From assembly GCA_964019135.1 (NCBI GenBank), contig CAXHSH010001334.1, positions 1 to 64,000 on the forward strand: a stretch of 64,000 nt of DNA, given 5' to 3'. A program made the translations under genes and the position numbers. Origin of the DNA: Arenicola marina (lineage: Eukaryota; Annelida; Polychaeta; Arenicolidae). Positions 23,429 through 33,193 of the stretch are shown here, in pieces (position 1 is the first letter of the stretch; each line of letters starts with the position of its first letter). Below the pieces are notes generated by a model. The model was not told the DNA's origin. It saw nothing but the letters and a program-made list of their open reading frames with translations, and made no database searches.

Positions 23429-26400
23429 ATGTTACGACGCAAGACACTCAAAGGATTCTTCCTCCTGCTCAGCGCTTTACCGGTAGCCATGGCAAACTGT
23501 GAGCATGATACTCTATTATAACTAGAAACGCTACATTTTCAAGGGGACGCTGGGGGGATTTGAATTTCGGAATTTGCGCTGCATAGTATATGTACGTTGT
23601 ACCATTCCATTGCACATTTAATCCTTACAGCTTTCGTCGCGTATTCCGCCGTGGTGAGAGGTGACGTCAATGGGTCGGCCGCCCTGGACTGGACGCTGGA
23701 GTCAGAGCCAGGGAGCGATGATGCTGTTGCCTTCATATTAAACCGTGTCGATGTGTTCAGATACATACCGTACACTGGCTTCATTCCGCCTCCCATCATT
23801 GGTGGATGTTGTGGGAACGGGCACACCAATGCTAGTTACGATCCCCGGTTCGCCATCTACAGCACGTCCACCAGGCGAGTCGGCTTCCGGTTGGCAGGTC
23901 TCCGACCGGAAGACGCCGGGACCTACACGTGTCGATACGAGACGCTTGGACCCGCAATCACCATGGACGTTGTTTTATTCGTGTACGGTACGTGAATTTT
24001 TTTTAAAAAACAGTGCCTGTCAGCCCGGTATGAATGCTGTTTTACTTGCGCACAAGCAGCGTTGATTCCGTCGAACTTTACCCAAGCAGATGCCTCTTTT
24101 ACATAACCTTAAGCATGATTTGTAATAGTCGTACTATAGATACGTCACTTGAACGACCACTTGTGTAACATGGGAGAAACTAGCCCCAGTTATGTGGCTG
24201 TAGGACGGGCAAAAATCTGGCTCTGCGCGCGACGCGAGCAGTTAACAACTTCCGCCAAGACAAGCGGCGAGTGAGCGGGCGATTCGAAATTTGTTGTGTG
24301 AGAAAAGATGGACATGTCATGGAACATCGAGTCTGTTGAAAGATATCAACGGTGCTACCCAGTAACATAACATCTATGGAGTGAAAATACTGGATTTGGC
24401 GGTGAGTGTTGCTTAGTTTGTTTCACAGAGATGAGGTGAGACGGCAACCCAAGGCGTTCCGCGGTCACAGGCTTGCTTGGCACTGTGGCTGTAGACGGGC
24501 CCTGTCAGATTTTTGCCCGTCCTACAGCCACAGAACTGGGGCTAGGGAGAAACTACATAATGGGAAACCACTTAACAATTGGTAGCCATGTTAATACAAA
24601 TCACTATAGGGTCGCCATTTGATACACATGCATATACACACACGATATACGTAAACACTGTTCGTGTAGGCTAGGAAATTGTAGTGCCGCTGAATTTTAT
24701 CAAGGACTGCAAATATTATTGGATTGCAAGCCTCATTGCATTTGGATGTATCCTTCAGAGTTTTATCTGATGATCAAGCCTGCATCTCTCCATTAACAGT
24801 GCATAAAAAAAGTTATCATATTGACTGCATTAAATCATTAACCACAAGAGCGGGCATGATCCACTATGATGACTTTCCATCGCATCAGTTTCATACCATA
24901 GGCACAATAATATTCACTTCACACAGTCAATATCATGTCTTACACCCGCCACTTGCTTAGTTGGCGCTACGCAAGTTCCGATTTTAATGCTGCTGTCGAC
25001 CGGGGGCAAATTTCAAGATTCTTTAAAAACGGTCAAATCAGCTGTAATTTCTTGCAAGATTATAATTTTCAAAAATAAAACCTAACATAACGAGCTTTGT
25101 GTATTTAATAAGGCAAAAAAAGTACCCTTTCAAAAAAGTCATAGTGGTGACTGAACCCTTTCTTTTCCTCGCCTGATACCGTGTGTTATCAGGCTTAAGC
25201 AGGGTCCTCGGCACTCATTTGTAGAAATGTGCGGCGCATGTTGCCTATCAATTTGCGCAGCGCCGCCCTTGCGAGCGAGTGTGAAAATGAATTGAGGCAG
25301 TAGGCGACAACAGAGATATAATGGTGCCTTAGCGTAGTGAGTCGAAGGCAGCGAGTGAAAATATGCATGTGCTTTTCTGGCATGTATTCCTGGAATCACG
25401 TCATTGCAGACGTCCCTGGCAGACCTGACATAGGGATGAATCCACAGATACTCGTAGAAGGCGTTACGACTGTAAGCCTCGAATGTGGTGCGTCTTCCAA
25501 ATCACTTCCGATGGCCGATCGACCAGCTTTGTTGTACACGTGGACCCGGAATGGGGTGGACATCGACATGACCGGGCCGCCTGAGAGACACGCTGTGCTT
25601 GGTGACAGTGGACAGACCCTGAAGATCTCACCTGTGCACCACACAGACACCACGTACACGTGTACCGCCTCGGAGAGCGGCACTCGGCTGACCAGTGAAG
25701 AGACAGCAGTCACGCTGGATGTCCTACGTAAGATGTCTTCATATTATGTAATTAATGGTTCCAATTGGTAACCCATGAATTTGCTTACTACGTTGCACTT
25801 GCTTTCTAACGAATCAATTATCAGCTAATATTAGGATTATATGGTTAGGCATGCATGTGTTGATCAATCATTTGAGATTTGCCGGCAAATGGCAGTTTAT
25901 GACCAACAAAATCACTCAAATCAATCAAAGACTCTTAACTTGCAGGTAGTCCGTATAACCTGAGGATATGCCCACGGAAACCGTCCGTTAAAAAGGGTGA
26001 GCACTTGGAGATCATGACATCGGCTGATTGTAATCCAGCCTGCAGCTTCACGTGGTCGACAAACATTGACGTCATCAGCAGGGGACCATTCCTCAGATTC
26101 GACAAGTTTCAGTCTGGTGATGTCAACAACTACACAGTGAGAGCCAAGAACATCTTAGGGATGGTCGACCTCACGGTGGAAGTCACACTGGATAATAAAG
26201 GTAAAGCCGCAGGATGAGCTCAGCAAGAACACAGGGTCAATGCTGGTAAGCAAAGCTCATTAATGTTTAAATCCACAGGTAGTGCGATGCGAGAACAAAA
26301 TCCGCATCGCATTGATTTGAATTAGCAAACCCACTCATTTTTCCGGCATTAGCAAACTGCGATCAGTTTTAAGAGTTACATCCAATCATTCGCTCTTTCC

Positions 26401-27447
26401 AGAAGTGCCTGCAGTACCTGCAGTACCTGCAATGCCCCGCGGAGCAGATGACGTCATAATCGGGGTGGTATCGGCAGTCGCTTGTGTGTCACTTATAATT
26501 AACGTTGTCTTCATCACTGTGGCCTTCAGACGAGGGTTGTTCTCGTGCCGTAAGGGTGAGTCTCAATCAGCTTCTATCACTGGCGATAATTAGAAGCCTA
26601 ATATTCTACATTTGTATGAAATCTGTAGCTCTATGTTTTGCATTATTTTGACCAGGTACGCATGCACCTTTTTATAAATCAGCAATCAAGTTCATTGCAT
26701 CATTATTGCAAAATATGGCAAGCGCCAGTAATCATTCATTCATTTATTTATTCGTTATCATCAATTGGTTCTGTTGTGATTGGGAACCATAATGGTGTTG
26801 ATGAGACTAATATAGGTGAACCGCATGACCAACACCCGCCATACTTTCAGGCGACCCAAAACTAGACAATCCGTCAGCACTTTACCTTAATGCGGGACTT
26901 GTCCGGGAACCAGGCAAGCCAGCGGCAAATTATGTAAACACAGAAATTATCAGGGAACAAGAACGTTCAGCAGGGAACCAGAATGAAGATACCGACGTGT
27001 CCTACGAAGTGGTGACCCAGACGCTCAGAGAATCAGCTCGTGCAGCAGATATGGTACGAGAATGCGGATTGGACAACGTGCCAGTGACGTCAGGAGATCA
27101 CCCTGTTGTCGATGGAGTGTATGAACCCGTCGATCAGAGAACCAGGGAACCAGCACGACCGGCTGACAAGGTATGTTTTGTATCATGATAATAAAGTGAA
27201 CACAAGTTATTGCAACATTTGTAGGCGGAAACAGTATAGTATTGTGAGGTTTGATTTGAAATATGAGGCTTTTGATTTTGATTATGAATTGAAAATTGAA
27301 TGTCATCTACATCATAGCGTATTTTAAATATATAATATATATATATTTTAAACATATACTGTATCGACAAATTTTCGTCATCAATTATAAAGTGAAGGTT
27401 TGATTCTTTTGCCGAAGGTGTACGCAGCCCTAGGAGTGTCATCGTAG
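23429..27447 (+). CDS. Three-Ig-domain transmembrane receptor with tyrosine-motif tail (locus 1)
   Basis: Seven exons join in frame: 23429-23498, 23631-23987, 25410-25727, 25946-26200, 26403-26555, 26851-27170, 27418-27447 (1503 nt, 500 residues). Introns 1-5 are phase 1 and intron 6 is phase 0; all are GT/AG. Signal peptide 1-23 is MLRRKTLKGFFLLLSALPVA-type. Ig1 is 24-142 (W44, DAGTYTC), Ig2 143-248 (LECGAS to TYTCTAS), Ig3 249-333 (CNPAC, FTWS). A VPAVPAVPA stalk precedes a helix at about 351-375, then RR and a 125-residue cytosolic tail. Tail motifs are Y396 (YLN), Y412 (YVN), Y436 (VSYEVV, fits the ITIM consensus), Y475 (YEPV) and Y493 (YAAL). Ig1 has Phe58 where locus 2 has its first Cys. 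I infer a surface recognition receptor signalling through SH2 proteins. Ligand and name are unknown. Confidence 0.85.
24181..24544. mobile_element. MITE with TIRs and a 9-bp target-site duplication, intron 2 of locus 1
   Basis: The termini are near-perfect inverted repeats of about 40 bp: TAGCCCCAGTTATGTGGCTG at the left and, inverted, TAGCCCCAGTTCTGTGGCTG at the right, both continuing TAGGACGGGCAAAAATCTG. GGGAGAAAC flanks both sides (24172-24180 and 24545-24553), a 9-bp target-site duplication. A 9-bp duplication fits Mutator-like elements best, but TIR sequence alone does not settle the superfamily. No coding capacity. Little end divergence suggests a fairly recent insertion. Confidence 0.85.
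25130..25400. other. Intron segment with long open frames, not a gene
   Basis: This part of intron 2 is more GC-rich than its surroundings and has overlapping minus-strand frames. They carry no domain, and the segment ends at the acceptor of the Ig2 exon. It may be an old repeat fragment. Confidence 0.3.
27418..27447 (+). CDS. Terminal micro-exon of locus 1 encoding a YxxL motif
   Basis: After TTGATTCTTTTGCCGAAG the sequence reads GTG TAC GCA GCC CTA GGA and then to a TAG stop (VYAALGVSS). Locus 2 has the matching VYAALQQ at 48418-48441 and locus 3 VYASLQQ at 55057-55080, so the exon is conserved across the family. If the preceding intron is retained, the tail ends instead as VCFVS at 27188 and lacks this motif. 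Splicing can therefore decide whether the last signalling tyrosine is present. Confidence 0.8.
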   Translation: MYAALGVSS

Positions 27448-28000
27448 TGACATTTCTCCAAAAACAGAATGCAATAGTGATGACGGTGATGACGTTACTC
27501 TGTGGCAGAGTACAATATCCCCATGATGAAGATTGCCTCGGAACGAAGAATGGAAAGCCCTAAGCACATAAGTGAAAGAGATGTCTGAGTCAGTGTTATT
27601 CGTTTCGCTGTCATAATCAGGATGCTTCTTGACCCTCAACATTTTGTGCGATCTATTAATGCTGCTGACACCATTAACTTGTTTACCATATTTAATATGA
27701 TAATCAATAATATTGTGTTTAACGAAGCTTAAACGGGTTGACGACATAAATGCGGACATAAGCTTATTCACAATTAATAACGACAACCTCAGATGCCAGC
27801 TGAGACAATGTACAATATACCAAAGTAATAAATCAATGGCTTCAGGGGAGCGCTATTACTGGGTAAGTCATAGTTTTCCAAAAAATAACTACGCATTTGG
27901 TTCAAATAAACGGTCTGAATTGAAGCAGTTGTTATGCGTTTAGTTATGTTTTGCCACATGTTGCATAGTTCACCGACTCTGTAATAAATAAATCTTTGGT
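27448..28000 (+). other. 3' untranslated region and poly(A) signals of locus 1
   Basis: No gene follows the stop codon. AATAAA occurs at 27827-27832 and twice, overlapping, at 27983-27992; these are candidate polyadenylation signals. Minus-strand frames here are chance. Confidence 0.45.
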
Positions 28001-28159
28001 AATGTAATTATTAAGTATCGAGTTTGAAAATAGCATGGCGCCTTGCTTGTGTATTGCTACCACATTCTTGTTTTTATAATACGGTGGTACTAATGCTTAG
28101 TCGTAAATAGGTCGACCTCCTGTTGTGGCCGCGGGAGGTATAGCCTTTTTCAATCAAGC

Positions 28160-28400
28160 ATGTGCGGTATGAATATACCACCAGTAAACAGCTGTAATTT
28201 AACAGTGAACAAAGAGCGACACCACCACCAGTAAACGGCTGTAATTTAACAGTGAACAAAGAGCGACACCACCACCAGTAAACGGCTGTAATTTAACAGT
28301 GAACAAAGAACGACACCACCACCAGTAAACGGCTGTAATTTAACAGTGAACAAAGAGCGACACCACCACCAGTAAACGGCTGTAATTTAACAGTGAACAA
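28160..28400 (+). repeat. About 52-bp tandem monomers upstream of a LINE ORF1
   Basis: Four to five copies of a unit containing CACCACCAGTAAACGGCTGT, AATTTAACAGTGAACAA and AGAGCGACAC. They end directly before the ORF1 remnant at 28427. The arrangement recalls the tandem promoter monomers in the 5' UTR of some mammalian L1 families. Promoter function here is an inference. Confidence 0.8.
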
Positions 28401-28426
28401 CAAATGATGGACGATAATACCTGCCA

Positions 28427-28858
28427 GTGGCGTCGCCACAGCAACACCAAACAGCAGAGCCAACCCCACCGGGTGAGCAGGCCAGCATCGTGAACTCACT
28501 GAATCAAATTCACTTCAAGTTGGATTTAATATCAGCACAACAGGATATCCATTCTTCAGAAATTCAGGGACGAGATGGAATAGCCTATCAACTGGAACAA
28601 GCTGCTATAGATCCATGTGGGAATACTGGACAAATAGCCACTCAGGACCATGACATCTTGGACCGTGAACAGGAGTTTGCAGTGTTGAAAACTCTGGCTA
28701 TCACACAAGACTTGGAGATTCAGAAACTAAAAAGCGAATGCCTGGATCTAAAAAGAAGGTCCATGAGAAGCAACGTTCTCATTACTTATGTGCCTGAAGA
28801 CCCTAAAGCCGAGAAAAGCACCCAAGAAGATTGGCTCAGGGCTCAGGGCGGTACATAA
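28427..28858 (+). pseudogene. L1-like LINE ORF1 fragment
   Basis: The frame encodes a polar protein with a probable coiled coil (residues about 20-105: HFKLDLISAQQD, LEIQKLKSECLDL) followed by KRRSMRSNVLITYVPEDP. That segment resembles the start of the RNA-binding domain of L1-type ORF1 proteins (LxxxSMRxNxxxxGxPE). The upstream ATG (28407) is out of frame with it, and the frame ends at 28858 well short of a complete ORF1, so the copy is damaged. ORF1 proteins coat the LINE RNA; this one is not expected to work. Confidence 0.6.
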
Positions 28859-29249
28859 GAACACTATCAGCCGACGCGGACTGACTAACTGTGTGATGGT
28901 CGCAACAACGTGCGGTCTTCACCCCCAAAAGGCTGGCCTCGGTAAATTGAAAGTCATCGACCCTGCTTAGGACTCAGCTCTGAATAGGTCCCAGCAGCAA
29001 CTTTCTAAGTAAGTTAAAGCGTCAAATAATCACCCAGTTAATGCATGCACCCCGTGTATAAAACATGACAGTGGTTGTTTGTACTTAAAGTACTGCTATG
29101 ACGTCATTCTATTGTCTAAACTGTACAATCATTTTCACGAATGTACTGTTTTAGCTTAGCTCCCATATGACTCAAGTTTACCATTGCTACAACAATACAT
29201 TCCGCCTTTTCTCACATAGAATATGGACCGACTTCAGTGAGTTATTTTA

Positions 29250-29498
29250 TTGGTTTCGGAAGCGAGAGATGCAATGTACATCTTAAAACAACTATTATTC
29301 ACGCTACATTCACCAGGTGAGGCTCACCGACCGTACTTTAAGTCAGAGAATACCCGTGTCCCTTCTCTATTGTGGAAGCGAGTTAGTAACCAGCATATAC
29401 GCGACACCTACACCAGAGAGCTTAACGACAGACTGAGATCAATATGGCATACAAAACACCTTGGCTGCATAGCTGACATCCAATCGTATTATAAATAA
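29250..29498 (+). pseudogene. LINE ORF2 linker-like fragment
   Basis: The frame contains RVPSLLWKRVSNQHIRDTY followed by TRELNDRLRSIW. This pattern (LWxxVxxxxIxxYxxxLxxxLxxI) is typical of the linker between the endonuclease and reverse transcriptase domains of LINE ORF2. It lies 400 bp after the ORF1 fragment on the same strand and may be the same element with its middle lost. No catalytic motif is visible. Confidence 0.4.
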
Positions 29499-29499
29499 T

Positions 29500-30000
29500 G
29501 TACATATTAAATGTACATAACAGCAAAAACATTACTTTTGGTCATTTGTTTTGTGATCCCCGAAATTCCGTCAGTGACAATGCTTCCATAGGGAGTTCGG
29601 GTGGAACAGTTTAAGCTCAAATTGCAAACATCTAACTTGGACACCTATATTATATTATAACACGATTTACGTAGAAATTCCGTTCTATGATGCCACGAGA
29701 TCCATCATAACGTTCTGCGTACAAGGCTCAGTGACTCCCTGCGCATAGATGGCAATGCTATGAATTTGTCAACCTGCATCCTCCGTCACGTGACTCCTGT
29801 CGAGGCCATGTGACCTCACACACGCTGTATGCGTCCGGTCGCCATCTTGCTGCAGGAAGGTCATAAAAACCTTGCACTTAAATTTCACTCGTGTTCCCAC
29901 CGTCATTCCCTATCGCCGCCGACTTGCATGGTCTAATTTTCTTTTTATTCCTACATCACTTTGTATTACGCGTGTGGGTGGTGTCTCCTGCCCCAACTTT
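29500..30000. other. Noncoding stretch
   Basis: No gene is seen. GGTCATAAAAACCTTGCAC near 29860 resembles a TATA region and could belong to a decayed element, but nothing confirms it. Confidence 0.3.
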
Positions 30001-30039
30001 TGGTGCAAACACCCTCGTTAGGTCTCAGGCCGGCAGCAG

Positions 30040-30170
30040 TTGCTTCGCGCAGTCGCTGATACTTCAGCTATCTGCGCGATGCCAATGATTAGGTTGCGCA
30101 CGCAGCGACATCTGGCAAACCACATATCAACTATAATAATAAGGGAGTGTTCATTTACTGTTACAGCAGC
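30040..30170 (-). repeat. Inverted partial LTR next to the Ty3-type element
   Basis: On the minus strand this reads GCTGCTGTAACAGTAAATGA then ACACTCCC, and later GCCAGATGTCGCTG, matching the start of the LTR at 30334. The remainder is diverged. With the 5' LTR it forms an inverted pair (about 30144-30181 against about 30319-30352) with arms of nearly 40 bp. Confidence 0.6.
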
Positions 30171-30819
30171 CTCACTACCTTCAAGTGTTTTCTCGTTTTT
30201 GCTAAACAGAAAAGTCACTGAACTGCTTACATTATTTAAGATATGATAGACATGTCGAACTTCTATGTGGGCAGATGTAATTGTATCTACATCAAGCAAG
30301 TCCTTCTCTGCCTCGATTAGGTAGCGAGGCTGCTGTAACAGTAAATGAACACTCCCTGATCGTTATAGTTTATAAGTCGTTCGCCAGATGTCGCTGCTGG
30401 CACGGAGGTCGATTATGTTTATAGTTATTGGCGCCACTCTTGGCCCAGCCAGCGGTGTGTTCGGTACAATATAAGCAAAGTTATCAATGGTATTACTTGT
30501 TGGATCTATTACATGGTGGCGAACAGGTCAAGAGCCAACTCAGTCATCTGATCATAACGCGCACCTGTACCCAGCAGGCAATCTCGCGTCGCAACGTCAA
30601 GCATCGATGACGTCACAGGGATGCCCTAAGAGGACCGACGGTTGTTTACAATCGTGATCAGTTGTTCGCAACTGTTTTGACATATCTTGTGTCGCGACTC
30701 ACTTCATATGGTGATTAACTTTTCAGCAAATGGTATGTGAACCTTTGTATTAGGCATACACTGGAGAACAGTCAGTGATTATAAACATCATTTGTGATTA
30801 ATAATATTATTGCATCACA

Positions 30820-31330
30820 GTGGGAGATATTTGCGCTCCAATAATGGACTGGACCAGGCGTCACCGGACTGCAAGTTATAAACTGTTCAAAAAGAAGGCC
30901 CTGATGTATTTTAATTGCACAGACATAAAAATTGAAAAACATGTGTCTCACAAACTCCTAATGACAGGAGATGAAGGCGTTGCAAAGTTTGATAGCTGGG
31001 ACTTGTCCAAAGATAATCTGAAAAAGCCTGAGAAGATTTGGAAAAAGTTTGACTTGGGCTACATATGGAGCCCAAATCAAGTTTTCGTGTAGAACGCCTG
31101 ACTTTCCAGATAATGAAGCAGCGATTGGAAGAGTCAAGTGATGATTTTCTGAGTAGTCTTATTAATCAAGCGAACTTGTGCAAACGTAAGGATCGTAATG
31201 AAATTATTATTGAGCAAATTACTTCCGGCACAAAACATGGTGAGATACAGGAAGAACTACTTGTCAAAGATGCATCCTACACACTCGCTGATGCAATTGA
31301 AGCCTGTCGGATATTGGATGCTTATGTTTG
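30820..31330 (+). pseudogene. Gag-like remnant of the Ty3-type element
   Basis: Frames here carry an N-terminal polar segment (DWTRRHRTASYKLFKKKAL) and a helical segment with ERLTFQIMKQRLEESSDDFL, as in the capsid part of many Ty3-type Gag proteins. It follows the primer-binding site by about 300 bp. It is a fossil. Confidence 0.55.
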
Positions 31331-32050
31331 GCACCAAGATCGAATCCTTTGTAGCCAATTGTGAAATATATCAAATGCATGAACCATCAAAGCAAAGAGA
31401 GCCATTTTTACAAAAGGACATTCCGCCACATCCATGGCATACGCTCAGTGCAGATTTCTTTGAATTAGAAGGGGAGGAGTACATCATGGTGGCTGACCGT
31501 TACACGAAATTTCCATTCGTCCGGTCAATGGGTCGATCAGTTACTAGCAAGACGACCATCGTATACTTCAAATATTTTCGAAATAAATGGCATACCTGAG
31601 ATACTATACACAGACGACGTGCCACAATTTGATGCCTACGCATTCAAAATCTTTGCACACGGGTGGACATTCAAGCATATTACGTAATCGCCCCGGTACG
31701 CACAATCAAACGGATTTGCTGAACGGATGGTGAAAACCATCAAAAGTACGATTCGAAAAGCGAAGACAGACAACCTCGATCCTGATCTTGCGCTATGGTG
31801 TTTACGTACCCCACCTGTGAGTGACAAGATCAAATCGCCTATGGATTTGTTCATGGAACGAACGGCAAAGTCAAACATTCCAGTAAACATCCGGCATGAA
31901 CTGCCTGACCGTAATGACATCAATGCCGCACTTGAGGCACGTCAGATTTCACAGAAGACCCAATATGACGCCAGAGCCGCGATAGAGCGAGCTCACTACT
32001 TTACAGGTCCACAGCTGCGTACTCAGCACCACGTTACTGGTAACTGCTTA
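31330..32050 (+). pseudogene. Integrase remnant of the Ty3-type element
   Basis: Readable motifs are IPPHPWHTLSADFFELEGEE and VADRYTKFPFVRSM, matching the start of the Ty3-type integrase core, then an ALWCLRTPPVSDKIKSPMDL segment from its later part. Integrase joins the DNA copy into the host genome. It is broken and is treated as a fossil. Confidence 0.7.
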
Positions 32051-32159
32051 CCAGCGACATTCATTGCCGACATTCATTGCCGACATTCATTGACCAGCCC
32101 AGTTCCTACACCATCGAGACCGCCAACGGTAACCAGATACGACGAAGCAGTCGTCACAT

Positions 32160-32390
32160 TGCGGAAATTCCATCACCGCATCCATCGCCGCCTCCATCGC
32201 CGCATCCATCGCCGCATCCATCGCCGCATCCATCGCCGCATCCATCACCGCATCCATCGCTGCATCCATCGCCGCATCCATCGCTGCATCCATCTCGGCA
32301 TCCATCGCCGCATCCATCACCGCATCCGTCGCCGCATCCCGCGTCGCATCCATCGCCGCATCCATCGCCGCATCCTACATCCAAACCGTT
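32160..32390. repeat. 12-bp minisatellite inside the Ty3-type element
   Basis: CATCCATCGCCG is repeated about 18 times with small variants (CATCACCG, CTGCATC). It lies after the integrase segment, before the polypurine tract. The His/Arg-, Ser/Pro- and Asp/Ala-rich frames it makes on both strands are repeat products. Confidence 0.9.
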
Positions 32391-32859
32391 ATCAACGAAG
32401 GATATCACACCGCCTAGACGGGTGCACTTTGACGCTGAACTACCGCCCTGTCAATTACCCAGTGAGGTCTCCACCTCACAACCGGACCAAACGTCATTCA
32501 GTACGCGTGACGGTTCAGCAAATATGGTCGTCGTCTGAAAAAAACTGAGAGACTTACCCTATGGTAATCATATTTCTGTAATCCAGTATACGCTTCTGTT
32601 GGTAATATAAATATCAAATGGACACTATGCCTTTTTGTGAAAAAGGGGGATGTAACACTAAATTAACACTCCCTGATTGGTATAGTTTATATGTCGTTCG
32701 CCAGATGTCGCTGCTGGCGCGGAGGCCGGTTATGTCTATAGTTATTGGCGCCACTCTTGACCCAGCCAGCGATGTGTACGGTTGGTGTAAGGCTGTGGCA
32801 AATACAATATCAACAGTTATTAATGGTGGTAACTGTTGCATCTATTAAAGCAACAGTCT

Positions 32860-33193
32860 GCATTCTGCAGTCAACGTATAGAATGCCATAAATAGATGGT
32901 CCTTGCTGGCGGTATATATATATAAGACATATATTGACACTGTGCCTATACGAATATATATATAGATATGCATATATAAAGTAAATTCATCGTAGACATA
33001 GTGGCTAGAAATAAACCTCATAATAAAAGCTATTTGCCGATGATGTTGTGTGTTTTTTTATATCAAACGAATTAACACGTTTATCTAAGATGAGTCTTAC
33101 TCCCGTATGATTTGGTATTCCTAAAGATCGCGATTAACACAAAATTCCGCAACATCTGGCAACATAGCCTTTTGCGACATCAGAAAGTAACCA
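32860..33193. other. Noncoding stretch
   Basis: Nothing recognised apart from a TATATATA-rich tract (32910-32985). Confidence 0.4.

Larger units (their letters stand above)
30334..32850 (+). mobile_element. Ty3/Gypsy-type LTR retrotransposon fossil, broken
   Basis: Two similar short LTRs bound it: about 30334-30513 and about 32651-32850. They share TGTAACA at the start, GCCAGATGTCGCTGCTGGC and TTATTGGCGCCACTCTT. A likely primer-binding site (TGGTGGCGAACAGG) follows the 5' LTR at 30514, and a polypurine tract (AAAAAGGGGGA) abuts the 3' LTR. Recognisable inner parts are a gag-like segment (about 30820-31330) and integrase segments (about 31330-32050). Protease and reverse transcriptase are not recognisable. 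The element is short for its family, broken in several ways, and its LTRs are clearly diverged, so it is not recent. No target-site duplication is evident. Confidence 0.75.

Noticed and set aside
28079-28420. CRISPR-like array (regular 52-bp repeats)
   Set aside because: The units are directly abutting tandem copies with no unique spacers, in eukaryotic DNA beside a LINE ORF1.
32087-32548. His/Arg-, Ser/Pro- and Ala/Asp-repeat proteins on both strands
   Set aside because: Direct products of a 12-bp tandem repeat inside the LTR element fossil.
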